In this document: piece after piece, positions 45,691-56,857 of the stretch
Layout of the letters: each line of letters opens with the position of its first letter
Position numbering within the stretch: position 1 is the first letter of the stretch
Assembly (NCBI GenBank): GCA_003024175.1
Contig: MDYQ01000065.1
Location: 1-64,000 of the forward strand
DNA: 64,000 bases
Direction of reading: 5' to 3'
Source: Planoprotostelium fungivorum
Taxonomy: Eukaryota; Evosea; Variosea; Cavosteliida; Cavosteliaceae
The notes under the pieces: generated by a model
Told to the model about the DNA's origin: nothing
Database searches by the model: none
The model's input: only the letters and a program-made list of their open reading frames with translations
Position numbers and translations under genes: made by a program

Positions 45691-46318
45691 TTAGAGATGG
45701 AGATGAACAGGCTGAGTCTTGTCCATATTTCCCGACGTCTTCGTTTCTCGTGTTGTGATGGTCTGATGTGAAATGCATGGATGTCGAGCCATGAAAAGGC
45801 GAGTGATTGAGGGGAATGAGGGTGGTTCTGTCAGAGAATGTCGCACTGTCCGGCTGGAAGGACAACAGTCTGAAGAGAACGATGGAGACGAGGAGGAGGA
45901 CAGCGATGAAGATGAGGTGCTGGTATTTTGTCGCCCTCGGCGTCTTCTCTGCAAGGTTACAAGGAAAGAGTTGAGGCCAGTGAGGCCTTCTATTTGTTCT
46001 TCACGAGCTTCCTCCTCTTCTACTTCTTCCTCTTCTGTTGAGGATGGGCGATGCCAGTGAGAAACGCAAGGACACGAGAGGGAAGCAAGGTAGAGAAGGT
46101 GACCGCCAGGTTGAACGATGAATATTTGAGGTGAACACGTTCTCTTTGCAAAGTATGATGATAGATGCTCACATGATCGTGCAGTTGTCTCACGCTTTTA
46201 TTAATATTAGAGTGAGTCCATTCGGTGATCTCTCGCATCAACATCACTTTCAGCGCTTCTTCTGAACTAGAATAGAAACCAAGAAGAATGGAGGAGACGC
46301 ATACTTGGTCCCTTATGT
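45691..46318 (-). CDS. Uncharacterised minus-strand gene, acidic and Ser-rich (start uncertain)
   Basis: The last exon is a good open frame: EEEEVEEEEAREEQIEGLTG, then NSFLVTLQRRRRGRQNTST and a long Ser-rich stretch, ending MDKTQPVHLHL. Upstream is SSEEALKVMLMREITEWTHS and NINKSVRQLHDH, which ends at a GTGAGC donor. Between them two frames are open, so the junction is not settled. A plus-strand frame over the same bases is acidic only because it is antisense to the Ser/Arg tract. No family is recognised. It lies directly downstream of the RPE gene on the same strand, and may even be part of its 3' region. Confidence 0.38.
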
Positions 46319-46354
46319 TGAAAGAGAAGCAAAAGAAGGAATCTTTGAGATTTA

Positions 46355-47354
46355 TTAGAGTTTGCTGGCGTTCTCTCGTAATTCGTTGACGATCGCTTCG
46401 TATTTTCCAGGATGCTTGAAGATGGCCGAGCCCACCACAAATGTCGTGGCTCCTGAACGTCATCAGATCATCATCATGGACAACATTCATCGTGATCGTG
46501 GAGATCTCACCAGCTTTCGAGGCGATGTGGATGTTCTTCGTGTCGACACCTCCGTCGACTTGGATGTTGAGATCTGGCTTCTTCTGACGGATGAATTCCA
46601 CCTTTCATGATGAGTAAGAGGACGTCTCTGTTGTTGACTCACCTTGGGCATCATGTCTGTCATGAAGCTCTGTCCTCCGAAACCGGGCTCAACCGTCTGA
46701 AACGATACGTCAATCACATGATGTATGCGATGGGATTCACCATCACGAGGATCATGTCCACTTTGTCTAAGAAGGGAACAACGGACTGGAAAGGTGAGTC
46801 GTGAGATGCTTCGTCATGTCGTTGTCACCTCTACGCTCGTCTTGGGTTTGATGCCGATGGCTGCCTTCATTCCGTGTTCATGAATGAGATCGATGAGTTT
46901 TGCGGGGTCCTCTGTTTGTCTTTAATTGATACGAATGGCAGACGAGTTGACGTCACGATATGAGATGCAATGTATGACTTACCTACTGCCTCCAAATGAA
47001 AGGTGAGAGAGTTTGCTCCGGCTTTGGCAAAGTCTTTGACCCATCTTGCTGGATCGGTGACCATGAGATGGCAATCGATAAAGATGTCGGTGTGCTTTCG
47101 AAGCGATTCGATGACTGGTGGACCGATAGTGAGGTTGGGAACAAAGTGTCTAGATCGTCAATAATTCATATGCAGCTGAAGTAGGTTCTCACCCGTCCTG
47201 GTCATTGTCAGAATCAATGAGATACGTCAAGCCTCACCATTACGTCCATGTGAAGCCAGTCGACTTTACATTCTTTCATCTGAGCAGCTGTGTCAGCGAG
47301 CTTGGCGAAATCGGAGTTGAGTAGAGAGGGTGCGATGAGTTTTGGAAGTGGCAT
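46355..47354 (-). CDS. RPE: Ribulose-phosphate 3-epimerase
   Basis: RPE interconverts ribulose-5-phosphate and xylulose-5-phosphate in the pentose-phosphate pathway. TIM-barrel motifs in order: [18 protein letters not shown] (start MPLPK), [20 protein letters not shown] with the metal His/Asp pair, [69 protein letters not shown] with the second metal Asp, and [17 protein letters not shown]. The stop codon overlaps TAATAAA. Seven exons with introns of 40-90 nt. About 220 residues, normal for the family. No targeting sequence, so cytosolic. Confidence 0.95.
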
Positions 47355-47982
47355 GATGGTGTGTTGCTGTGTTGTGATCTTGTGATCTTGTGATCTCCCC
47401 ACAAACGCAGACGTAACCCCAATTTTCTCTTCACTACGTTTCAGATTTCACAACTCTAACGGACTGACGCTGTTCGAAGACAACGCTGTGATGGAATGTA
47501 TAGTTCCAGACTGAGGGAGAACACGAATGCATTTTCGTGCAAAATTCGCACATAGCTCACATAAGCAGTACATAGGCCTTTCCTGTGGTAAGACCTTGAC
47601 GATAGAACCATTCATATCTCCACTCGTAGTCCCGCTTCAAAATGAAGAACATTGTCTTTGGCATCATTTATTCTCCTTCACTGTTATATGTTCCATTCGC
47701 ATCATCTTCAGCCAACGATCTCACCTTCTCCTCTTCTCTACTCTCTTTCGATCTCCTTTCTTCCGCGATCGTGAAATTTTTTCAAGTGTGAAATGTCGTT
47801 GCGATATCATGAAGTTGTGTCACGAAGGGTTCGAGAGTGTCGTCGCTTCTTTTGGGGTCTACTAAGCAGGTGCGTCGATCGAGTAACACGGTCCATCCTT
47901 CACATCCATCCTCTAAACCATATGATCCATCCATGGAACGGTGATATTGATATAGAGTTTAGAACATCAGATCATCTCCATA
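47355..47982. other. Divergent promoter region of RPE and RPS24
   Basis: This 628-bp gap is the largest upstream region between two divergent genes here. It is pyrimidine-rich on the right (CTTCTCCTCTTCTCTACTC), as is common ahead of ribosomal protein genes. An open frame on the plus strand (47527-47865) lacks motifs and is probably chance. A non-coding first exon of RPS24 could lie here. Confidence 0.4.
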
Positions 47983-48577
47983 ATGTCAGACAACAAATCT
48001 GTCTCCCTGAGAACCCGCAAGTTCATCACCAACAGACTGTTGGCCAGAAAGCAGTTTGTGAGTACTTTAGACGTTGAATATCTGTTTGTGATATCATTAT
48101 CATAACCATCGGCTTCGATTATCATCGCTGTGATCGTCTCACGTCCTCCTTCTGTTTCCTCATCGATGGAATCAGGTCGTGGAGGTCATCCACCCCGGAC
48201 TTGCCACCGTCCCCAAGGCCGAGATCAAGGACAGACTCGCCAAGCTCTACAAGGTTTCTGATCCCCAGACCATCGTCATCTACGGATTCACCACCAACTT
48301 TGGAGGAAACCGTAGCAGCGGATTCGGTCTCATCTACGACAACCTCGCTGCCTTCAAGAAGTACGAGCCCAAGTACAGACTCGTCAGAGTGAGTTTCTCA
48401 TTTGATCTCTATGGACGTTTCATCATTCGATGATTACGGATGTCTGAATGAAAATAGGCCGGACTTGCCACAAAGGGAACCATCTCTCGTAAGCTGCGCA
48501 AGGAGAAGAAGAACAGAGTCAAGAAGGTCAGTGGAACCAAGAAGGCTAAGGTCGGTGCCACCGCCAAGAAGGCTTAA
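47983..48577 (+). CDS. RPS24: 40S ribosomal protein S24
   Basis: A small-subunit protein of the cytosolic ribosome (eS24). Start MSDNKSVSLRTRKFITNRLL then ARKQFVVEVIHPGLATVPKA, EIKDRLAKLYKVSDPQTIVI, YGFTTNFGGNRSSGFGLIYD and AAFKKYEPKYRLVRAGLATK are all diagnostic. The tail is Lys-rich (KKNRVKKVSGTKKAKVG). Three exons; the first intron, of about 115 nt, follows ARKQF. Length about 134 residues, as expected. Confidence 0.96.
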
Positions 48578-49025
48578 TTCGCTAGTTGATCAGATAAAGA
48601 GGAGAGATCGTAGAGATCGCTTATTTATAACCTTCTTTTATCCATCACACTATCTCTATTAGTTTGATCGGGAGTGATTGCAGCGGGTTCACATCTGAAT
48701 GTGAATAGATTCTCTATTTAGAGTATTCCTCCATCTTGGCTCCCTCTCAGTGAGATTCTCTCCTCAAAGACCGAAAATTTGACAGACGGGAGAAGATCTA
48801 CGGCCATCAGGGTGATGATGCTGCTGATCCCCAAGATCGTCGGGGAAGAGGAGACGAAATCCGAAGAAGCTGGTGCTGTATCCACTGTGGGTGCCCGATG
48901 AAAGCGAGGAAGATCCTTGATCAAGGATCACAGGTGAGGCGATCCGTTCATTCTATTCTTTTCATCCTTACACTTTCTATCTAATCCGACTCACTTCTCG
49001 CTGTCAATCAGAGCTCAAATTACAG
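48578..49025. other. Region without a secure gene
   Basis: This is the 3' flank of RPS24. A minus-strand frame (48718-48924, starting MIKDLPRFHRAPTVDT) has one hydrophobic stretch, and a plus-strand frame reads MMLLIPKIVGEEETKSEEAG over part of the same bases. Neither has a motif or a clear splice partner, so I call neither. Confidence 0.4.
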
Positions 49026-49472
49026 ATGACTTCATTCGTGCAGGTTAGAGACGATGAGGTTGGTTTATTTAGAATACGACCAGAGGGAGAGCGTGATGAT
49101 GAAGAAGAGTGCCACCAGATCCATTGGAGCGGCATCGATCGTTCGTACGACAGCAGTGTTGATGGAAGTGCCATCGATAGACGACGTGCTGAATGTGCTG
49201 GGGGGGACGTAGGAGTGTTGTTGCGGAACGTCAACAATGGAGTCGCTGATCTGCATCATCGTCACGATCATCGTCATGGAGAAGTGGGCAAGTTACACGT
49301 GACAACTTCTTATCCTCCTTGGGCTGCATCTGAAGAGTGGGCGAAGGAGTTTCAAGTGGCCGAGATGCTCACCTTACGATCGTTCGCGAGAGACGCGGAC
49401 GTTACGATGAAATCACTGCTGGATAGTCGGAGGGCCCTCTACCAAAATCAGAACGGTTCCTTCATCGCTTAA
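49026..49472 (+). CDS. Uncharacterised open frame with coding-like C-terminus
   Basis: The second half (GEVGKLHVTTSYPPWAASEE, KEFQVAEMLTLRSFARDADV, TMKSLLDSRRALYQNQNG) reads like real protein; the first half is less convincing and may include an intron, since another frame (MMKKSATRSIGAASIVRTT, MEVPSIDDVLNVLGGT) is also open. The stop falls inside the 78-bp dispersed repeat. No family is recognised. A minus-strand frame over the first half has one hydrophobic segment and is less likely. Confidence 0.38.
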   Translation: MTSFVQVRDDEVGLFRIRPEGERDDEEECHQIHWSGIDRSYDSSVDGSAIDRRRAECAGGDVGVLLRNVNNGVADLHHRHDHRHGEVGKLHVTTSYPPWAASEEWAKEFQVAEMLTLRSFARDADVTMKSLLDSRRALYQNQNGSFIA

Positions 49473-49522
49473 TCACGCACATCGTGTGTGCGTTCCATGG
49501 GATCTGGTGATCTCAGAAGCCG
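49445..49522 (+). repeat. Dispersed repeat of unknown nature, copy B
   Basis: This starts AAATCAGAACGGTTCC and ends GATCTCAGAAGCCG, matching copy A at 10844-10919 (minus strand). It contains CGCACATCGTGTGTGCG, a small hairpin that is also partly present in copy A. The end of an open frame overlaps its left part. Confidence 0.6.
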
Positions 49523-49980
49523 GCTCCTATACACAGTGAGTAGCTGTTTCGGAACGCCCAGTCACGTGATCTCGAAATTCCTCTGAGCATTTTTTATCTG
49601 GCGGTAAGAAACGCAGATTTCACGGTAAGACGACGAGAAGGGAGGATTTACGCAGCTTGAGGCACTGGCAATCCATTTTCTGCTCAACACACAAAGCAGC
49701 AAGCCAACAACAGCTTCAAAGCCACAACAACGATGGGAGTACCTCACATGGATCTCTATTGAGATACAAGTCGCACCGGCCAACATTACTCCACAAGATC
49801 TCTTGATCAAGAGCATGAGAGCTTATCGAATCTGTTTTATTTCTTTGCCTTCGTGGTAGATCATCTTCTCTGTAACACATCTACGATGTCAATGTTTTTA
49901 TTTCTACAATTCTGCGATCTCCTGGCATTCGATCTTACTGTGACCACTGCATCCACGTCATTCTTCTCCTTCTCTCTCTC
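49523..49980. other. Intergenic region
   Basis: This is the 3' flank of RAD50. A plus-strand block reads WEYLTWISIEIQVAPANITP and could be a last exon of an unidentified gene, but no upstream exon can be tied to it. No repeat or RNA gene is seen. Confidence 0.35.
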
Positions 49981-52900
49981 TCACCTCGGTGTCTTTGATA
50001 TTCTCCAGTAGTAATCTGCATTGTTACTCTTACCGATCAGCTGCACGAACTCTTCATCGTGGGTGATGATCACCAATTGAAAGTTACTCTGCTGTCTCCT
50101 CGTCTCAATGATACTGCACTCTTCAGCCTCATCATCACTCCTCATGCGATGTCTACAGACACACACACGGGAGATATAGAAGGTGCCTCACTTGACGAGT
50201 GCGTTGGCGAAGCTCTCGACGTTCTGTCGATCGAGATTGGTGGTGGGCTCGTCCAACGCCAAGATGCCACAGTTGATGCAGAAGGCTTCGGCCAGGGCGA
50301 GACGGATGACGAGAGACGCGAGGACCTTCTGACCTGCGGAACACCTTCCTCTCATGTCTAATTCCACTCCGGCCTTCATCATCACCACTCTGTCTCTCAT
50401 GAGTCGAATGGAATGTAAGGACTTCACCTGTAGTTGTAGGATGAGGCACGAGCTGAAGTGGATTCGGAGTTGGCGCGGAGTTGAATGGCGTCGATGTCGG
50501 TACCTTTGTATGTGCTCTGCCACAGCTCCATGATGACCTTGTTGATCTCGGACATCTACAACGCGTGGGTATGGAAATAAAATAGAACAAAAGGTTTACC
50601 TTGAGGGAGTGGAAATGCATGAGGGCCTTCTCCAGGGCTTTGTAGTATTTCTCCAGATCTCCGTTGGCCATCTCCGTCGTCTACAACGAGTCAACTCTTT
50701 CTCTTCCCCTCTCTCACCGCCAATCGAATGGACAGCTGTTTGTACTGTTCATCTACACTCTTGTAGTTGGGCTTATTGATCTCCTTCTGGTGTGACGTCA
50801 TCTGCTGGGTGATGTTCTGCTTCTGACCACAGAGGTTGTCGTATTTACTCTTCACGTTGGCGTACTCCTTCTCCAATGTGGACAGCTCCTGCATGTACTC
50901 TGCGTTATCTACACTGACTCCCATCTTCGCTTCTCTCTGTTTGATCTTCGTCTCTAGGTCTCTGATCTCTCTCAGCTGCTCTCGGTACTGTGGGGGTGAG
51001 CGTGTGCGTTGTAGATGGATGAAACCTTCAGGTTGTCGGACAGGTCGCGGCGCAAGTTTTCGGAATTCGCGATCTGCGAACTGATGTCTTGGATCTGCTC
51101 TTGGATGCCCTTCTTGTCTCTCTCGTTGTCCTCCAAGGCTTCTTCCGCCTGGAGGTTTCATCAGAACGAAACGAACGACAGCGAGATTTCGTGTAGAATC
51201 ACCTTCTTCTTCTTCCTCTCTGCTCCTTCGATGTCACCCGTCACGGTGATCTCCCTCAGTTGTCGTTCTAAGCTTTGTAGCTGTGAGATTCGATTCTGAA
51301 AGGCCTATCGAACGTCAATTCATCCATCTACAACGTTGTAGACGCACATCCTTCTGCTGCTGAACGGTAGCCTCGTGTTCCTCTCCCTGCCGAACGGACT
51401 CGGAACGTTTCTTGGATAATTCTTGGATATTTCCTCGAATCTTCGCGATGTTCTCTTCGATCTCCCTTATACCTGTCTCTGTCTCTTGTCGCGTGACTTC
51501 GATGTTGTCCATCTCAGATGCCAACCTCTCGATGTCATTCGAGGCCGCTTTCATGTTGGATAATTCTCTCTCCAAGACGTGCAGTGCATTCGTGGCCTGG
51601 AGGACCTGTCCTTTCGTTCAGCGAATGAATGATCTACAACGAGCCAATATATATGAGAGAGTGGATCACTTGGTTCTGTCTATCGGTGGATTCTCTTCTC
51701 ATCTGGTCGATCTTCTGGTTGAGTTCTTTTGATTTTCTCTGTTGGGAGTGAGGGAGGGGAGGGAGGGTGATGTCACCTGCAAGTCTCCGATCTCTGCGTT
51801 GACTTCACCGAGGGATCTCGTGTCGGTTGTCTTCGTGGATAATTGTGCCTCTTGACTTCTTGCCTACACAATGTCATGATGATGATGGTTCGTGATGATG
51901 GTGACGATCGCATCATGATGACGACGGTACCTGCTTGTCTAGCTCCAAGTATTCGCGGTAATAGATTCCGATCTTATCCGCTTCCGCTGTCAATTTGTTC
52001 AACTGCGAATCCTCCGTAGACAGCCTCGAGAAATCTGCCGTCAATTTCTCGATCGATCTACAACGAGTCAGCTCCACCCATCCCACACACCCTCACCCCT
52101 CCAATTTCTTCTTCTTCTCGCTGACTTCATCCATCTTCGTCTTTACCTCTGGTATCTCCCTCGCTTCCAATTTCGACAGTGAGTCGTGGTAGGGTGTCAA
52201 CTTCTTCAGCTCGTTCAATAACAACTCTGACTCTTTCAGTTGAGATTTGGATGACTTGAGGGATTCAGGTACGGCTTTCAATGCAGTTTCGAGCTGTTGT
52301 CCGTGTTAGAATGTATAGTGTCTGATGTAGAAGGACAAATGACAATTGATCATCATAGATTCACCTTCTGAATGAAAGCTTGCAGTTGGGAATCTCTCTC
52401 AAAGGATCTCTCACAGAGAGGACAGTTGTGGTCTTCTTTCCCCGATTTGACAAAGTTCTCATACATGATGCCAGCAGACTGAGTCATGGCGATGTCCCTG
52501 CGTCTCGTCATCTACAACGTTGTAGACGAAGTACGCACTTTTTGACCTTCTCGGTGTTCTTCTCTGCATCATGAATGAGGTCGGGGAGTTTGTGTGTCTC
52601 GGGCACCTTCTGCAATTTCTTACGATGCTCTGAGATATGTCTTCAGTTTGATGATTGAATAAATTATTAATTATCAATTAGTAATGTAAGTGATTACCTT
52701 TGGCCTCCATCTCCATCTTCCTCAGTTGCTGTTGGATTGTTTGGTATTGTCCATCTAAAATCGAAAAGTTGGTCTTGTCTTTCTCTAACATCTTTTCGAC
52801 TTCGCTCACTACAGCCTTCTTCTGTCTACACCACGCTCAGTCAGATACCGACTCACGTGTAGAGGATAAAGGTCACCTCATTTCACTCTCAAGCTTGCCC

Positions 52901-55207
52901 TTCATTTCGCCCAAGTTGAGAGGAACCTCTCCCAATATCCTCTCGAATTCATCTCGAAAATCTTCCAATCTACGGTCGAGTCAATCTACAACGAGACATC
53001 ACGATGACTCACATGCTCTCGTATTTCTCTTTTCTGACCGTCCTATCTCTTCGGGTGGCCTGAAGAGCGGCGTGGGCTGCGCTGAGAGAAGATAGAGTCT
53101 CCATGACTTTTCCCAGCTCGTGGATGCGAGCGTCGACGTTCGATTTTTCCTCCGTGAGGTTCTCGATGTCGTTCTTACCCTGGATCGATTTCTGAAGAGC
53201 TTCTAGCGCTGCCTTCTTCTCTCTGATCTGCAAACAAGTTTAGACAAAAAGTGAAGATGTGATGATGTGACATAGTATACCTGAGTGTTGATCGACTCGA
53301 TCTTGTCTTTCGCCCTCTTCTTTTCGGATAGTTCTTTCTGTATAACCGAACTACGATTGTTCTGGTCATTCATCGTCTCTTTCTTCTGTCTCAGCCTCTC
53401 CTGTTACAACATGAATTCGAGTGTGTTGGATGAATAGATCACCTGCAGCTTCGCGCTCTCCTTCTGTACCGTGTCGAGTTGTTTAGAGATGTCATCGGTA
53501 GCCGCTTGATATTTTGCCTTCTCCGCCCTCGATTTCTGTGCCAGCTGATTCAACATCGATTCGATCGTCGAAAATAGCTTTTGAACCTGAAGAAAATGAA
53601 CATCTCGTGAGCACTGTATGATCGTGAAGATAAAGGAGTAAGGTATCTTACTTCTTCCACACCGAAAGGACCTGACTCGAAACCAGCGACGTGGTACTTC
53701 TTTGTGAATTGAATGATCTTCTCTTCTAATTCCTTGGCCACTTTCTGTCGGGTGATGAGTGCAGCCGTGGCTTGTCCGTAAGCTTGACCCGCAGCGATAG
53801 ATTCCTTCGTTAATACGCCTCCTTGGATCTCCAAGTCACTCAACTGAGGCGAATGAGATGAGACGAATCACAAATGATCTCACCTTCTCGACAAGGGACA
53901 TCCTGCGTTGGTCCAGAGTGTCCATATCGGTGTCGTGGCGCGCAGATTTATTCTTTAAGTCGGATTCTGACTCGTCTGAAACGGTGAGCGAGAGGAGGAG
54001 AATGATTCAACTCACCCGACATGTCGTTGCGAAGATTCTGGTACAGTTTCTTGCTCTCTTGGACTAATCTGTCCTTGGTTGCCTTCATGCGAACCACCTA
54101 TGGAGATGATTATTTTGGATGAATACTATGTCACCTCTTGAATTTCCTCCTGAGCACCACTCTGCTTATTTTTCAACAGATCGATTCTGGATTTCTTCTG
54201 TATGAACACTTCCTTCAGATGATCGATTTCTTCTTGTGCTTCGGTAGCCTTTGCAGTCCACTCTTCCAGCTCCTTGATCATCTGTGTTGTGTCATTTCCT
54301 CATCACATCACTACGTCGATCTTCTTCACCTTGATGTACTGAGATCGAGTCACTTGAACGGTCTCCATCTTCAATTTGTACTCTTTCAAATGGTCCGTCT
54401 GCTGCTTCTTCTCCTTTTTGATGGACTCCAGTGCTTTCGTGTACCTTCATGGATTGAATACGTCTCCGAATGGAGAGGACTCACTTGGTGGCGGCAAAGA
54501 TCTCGTCGAACTTCTTCTTCAAGGTGCTGGAATCTGAAAGAGGCCAATTTGAATCCTCCTGATGACAGAAGATGACACTCTCTAGGATGGCTTTCGATGC
54601 ACCCATGAGATCGGGGATGAGAGCGTCTAAATCTGCACAGCGATAGCTCTGGCTCACTTTCTGTACATTTCGTTCAGATGTATGTCATTAAACAGAGATG
54701 GATATGTCTATTTGAATTCCTGTCACCTCTCCCGTGTCTTTATACGCTTGTAAAGCACTTTCTAACGTCTTCATCTCCAATGTCTTGGCTTTCTGTGTCA
54801 ATTGAAGTGATCTCATTCTGCATCTCGGTGAGTACGAGGGAATCAAGGATGGGAATATCTTACATAACGAAAGGTTTTCCATTCACACTCTTGAATCGAA
54901 GTTTAATCTGTGCCTTGATCTCTCGTTCACCGGCTACTTTCGGGTCATGTATGAAAGCTTGACCCTTAGACGTGTTGGGCGGTGCCTCTCCCGTGCATGC
55001 ATACTTCAAACATTCAATGATTGTCTGTTCAATATCGTCAATTTCAATTGAGAAATGAGAGAGGTAACATTTATAGATACACACTGTCTTTCCGGCTCCA
55101 TTTTGGCCGACGATGATCGTCAACGGTTTATAGAACTCGATGATGTATTCATTCTCTGGACTGAAACTTCGTATACCTCGTATGAGGAGCTTGTCTACGC
55201 TCGTCAT
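49981..55207 (-). CDS. RAD50: DNA repair ATPase RAD50
   Basis: RAD50 is the SMC-like ATPase of the MRE11-RAD50-NBS1 complex, which senses and processes DNA double-strand breaks. The N-lobe reads [19 protein letters not shown] with Walker A GQNGAGKT. The long middle is antiparallel coiled coil with the zinc hook at DHNCPLCER. The C-lobe has the signature [19 protein letters not shown] and Walker B/D-loop [18 protein letters not shown], then the H-loop [16 protein letters not shown]. All ATPase motifs are intact. More than 20 introns of about 35-80 nt; several end CGTTGTAG and two hold the 16-bp palindrome. An in-frame Met 26 codons upstream exists; the chosen start fits the family. Roughly 1,300 residues. 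Confidence 0.96.
51327..51342. repeat. 16-bp perfect palindrome in a RAD50 intron
   Basis: TCTACAACGTTGTAGA, identical to the copies at 22020 and 52511. Confidence 0.85.
52511..52526. repeat. 16-bp perfect palindrome at a RAD50 intron 3' end
   Basis: TCTACAACGTTGTAGA; read on the minus strand, the intron ends ...CTACAACGTTGTAG directly before the exon starting ATGACGAG, so half of the palindrome is the splice acceptor. Confidence 0.85.
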
Positions 55208-55419
55208 CGGGAGGTCAGATGTTGAGTTGTGTCCGTTCTCCCTGGATCTTTTCTTTTCTTGGAATGATACATTTACAACGGTCATTTATTGGACTCATTT
55301 ATTTCTACCGAGATTGATTTCTGTGTTACATGACTTCAGAGATGAAGAAGAGTGTGTCACGCTGATGGTTGTCGCATCCATTTATATCCATGAAATAGTT
55401 CGTTATGTACAAAAATTTA

Positions 55420-56592
55420 TCAACACAAGAGAGAATTGATCGCCATGATGCTTCTCCTCCTCTGACGGATCGGTGGCCTCGTCTCATCGCTGCAACTTGA
55501 CTTCCTCCTCTTCGGTGGCAGCCCGTCGGCCAGATCAGTCTTCGATTCTTTTCTTTTTGTAGAGACCTCCAAAGGTGCGGTCATCGGGTTCGTCTTGATC
55601 TCGGTGACCTCCGTTGTTTGTGACAGCGTTGTCGTTTGAGCGGGTGCATTCGATATCTTCTGGTGAGTGAGCGTGGCGAGGGCCGAGGCAACCAATGTGT
55701 GGATGTCGATGGACGAGTTTCTGCGATACGGATGGACGATCTTGCCATCACTGGGGATGTCTTTCGGTTGAGGCGTCGTCGATCTCTCCATGACGATGGC
55801 GTGTCGTCGTCTAAAGTGTTTGTCGTCCGTGCTGGTGTTCAATATGCTGGGTACCTCCTCTCTCTCCTCCTCGCCACTGCTGTGGTTCGTGTCCACGCTC
55901 CTAGGGAAGACGGGGACCTTCGATCGAGGATAGCAGAAGTCACACTTCAGGACCCCCGTGTCTTTCAGATATCCAATTGCACCAAAGAGGACGGTGATGT
56001 AAGTTGCATTCATGAGGGGGTTGAGATACCAGTCGGACAAGGTCTTCTTGAAAGATTTGGGGTCATAGTTGGAAAAGTAGGGCATCTGCTCGCACAGCCC
56101 CCAGATGGCCTTCTTGTGAATGGCAGACAGCTTCTCCAATTTCGTCTCCCAGTGCTTTAAGAGATCCAGTCGGTAGAGAGCTGCTGGTATGGTGTTACCC
56201 CAAGGCGTGAAGACGGCGTCCGAAGAGTCTCCGAAGTTCGAGTCTGCATTTGCCGAGGTGGAAGTTACAAATGATACGTAGAGCAGCTCTAAGCCAAAGA
56301 GATTGATGGTCGGTTCCTTCAACCACTGATGAAGGAGAGGTGTGAAATGTCCTCCAGTCTTCTCCTGAACGCTCTTCTTTGGTGTCCCCATCAGAGAGTG
56401 AAGTCTCATCCATACGTTCTCCCTCGCTGCCGGCGTACCCTCATCGAAAGACTTCGCATAGGTGTGAAGCTTTTGCAGAAGACGAGTGTAAAAATCCACC
56501 GCCTCAAACCGCTGAAAGCAGAGGCTATACAATAGATCTCCCTGCTGTGCCATCGATGTCTGTATCGTTCTCGCGGTCGTCTGTGTGCTCAT
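55420..56592 (-). CDS. Uncharacterised intronless gene
   Basis: One uninterrupted frame of 390 codons starts MSTQTTARTIQTSMAQQGDL (an in-frame Met lies 15 codons further upstream). The N-terminal two thirds are helical and globular (FQRFEAVDFYTRLLQKLH, HQWLKEPTINLFGLELLY, MNATYITVLFGAIGYLKD), with Cys at KCDFCYPRS. The C-terminal third is disordered, Ser/Thr-rich and basic, with KRRKSS and RQRRRS nuclear-signal-like runs, ending MAINSLLC. Nearly all other genes of this size here have several introns, so a retrocopy or a horizontally acquired gene is worth testing. Base and codon use look like the neighbours. No family is recognised. Confidence 0.75.
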   Translation of the reverse strand: MSTQTTARTIQTSMAQQGDLLYSLCFQRFEAVDFYTRLLQKLHTYAKSFDEGTPAARENVWMRLHSLMGTPKKSVQEKTGGHFTPLLHQWLKEPTINLFGLELLYVSFVTSTSANADSNFGDSSDAVFTPWGNTIPAALYRLDLLKHWETKLEKLSAIHKKAIWGLCEQMPYFSNYDPKSFKKTLSDWYLNPLMNATYITVLFGAIGYLKDTGVLKCDFCYPRSKVPVFPRSVDTNHSSGEEEREEVPSILNTSTDDKHFRRRHAIVMERSTTPQPKDIPSDGKIVHPYRRNSSIDIHTLVASALATLTHQKISNAPAQTTTLSQTTEVTEIKTNPMTAPLEVSTKRKESKTDLADGLPPKRRKSSCSDETRPPIRQRRRSIMAINSLLC

Positions 56593-56857
56593 GTTGGTTT
56601 GTCTGAATCTATTCAATTCGTGGCGGTCCCTGGGCAACGAATCTCAGAACCCAGGATTCCATCTATCGTCAAATGCAAATATCTGCCAAACTTGCCGCCT
56701 TAACTTCCTGTTATACACGATCGCAGTGAAAGTGAGTGGAAAACTCGTGAAAGGGGGGTGACCTGAGAGGTCACTGATTGAGCTAACCAGATCTACTTCA
56801 GTGAGATCTCTTCGCCTCGGTGGTTCCAAGTAAGGTTCGCAGGCCTCCCTTTTATCT

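Noticed and set aside
46020-46601. Long minus-strand frame running from RPE into the next gene
   Set aside because: It crosses RPE introns and its stop codon in a different frame; the RPE exons are certain from their motifs.
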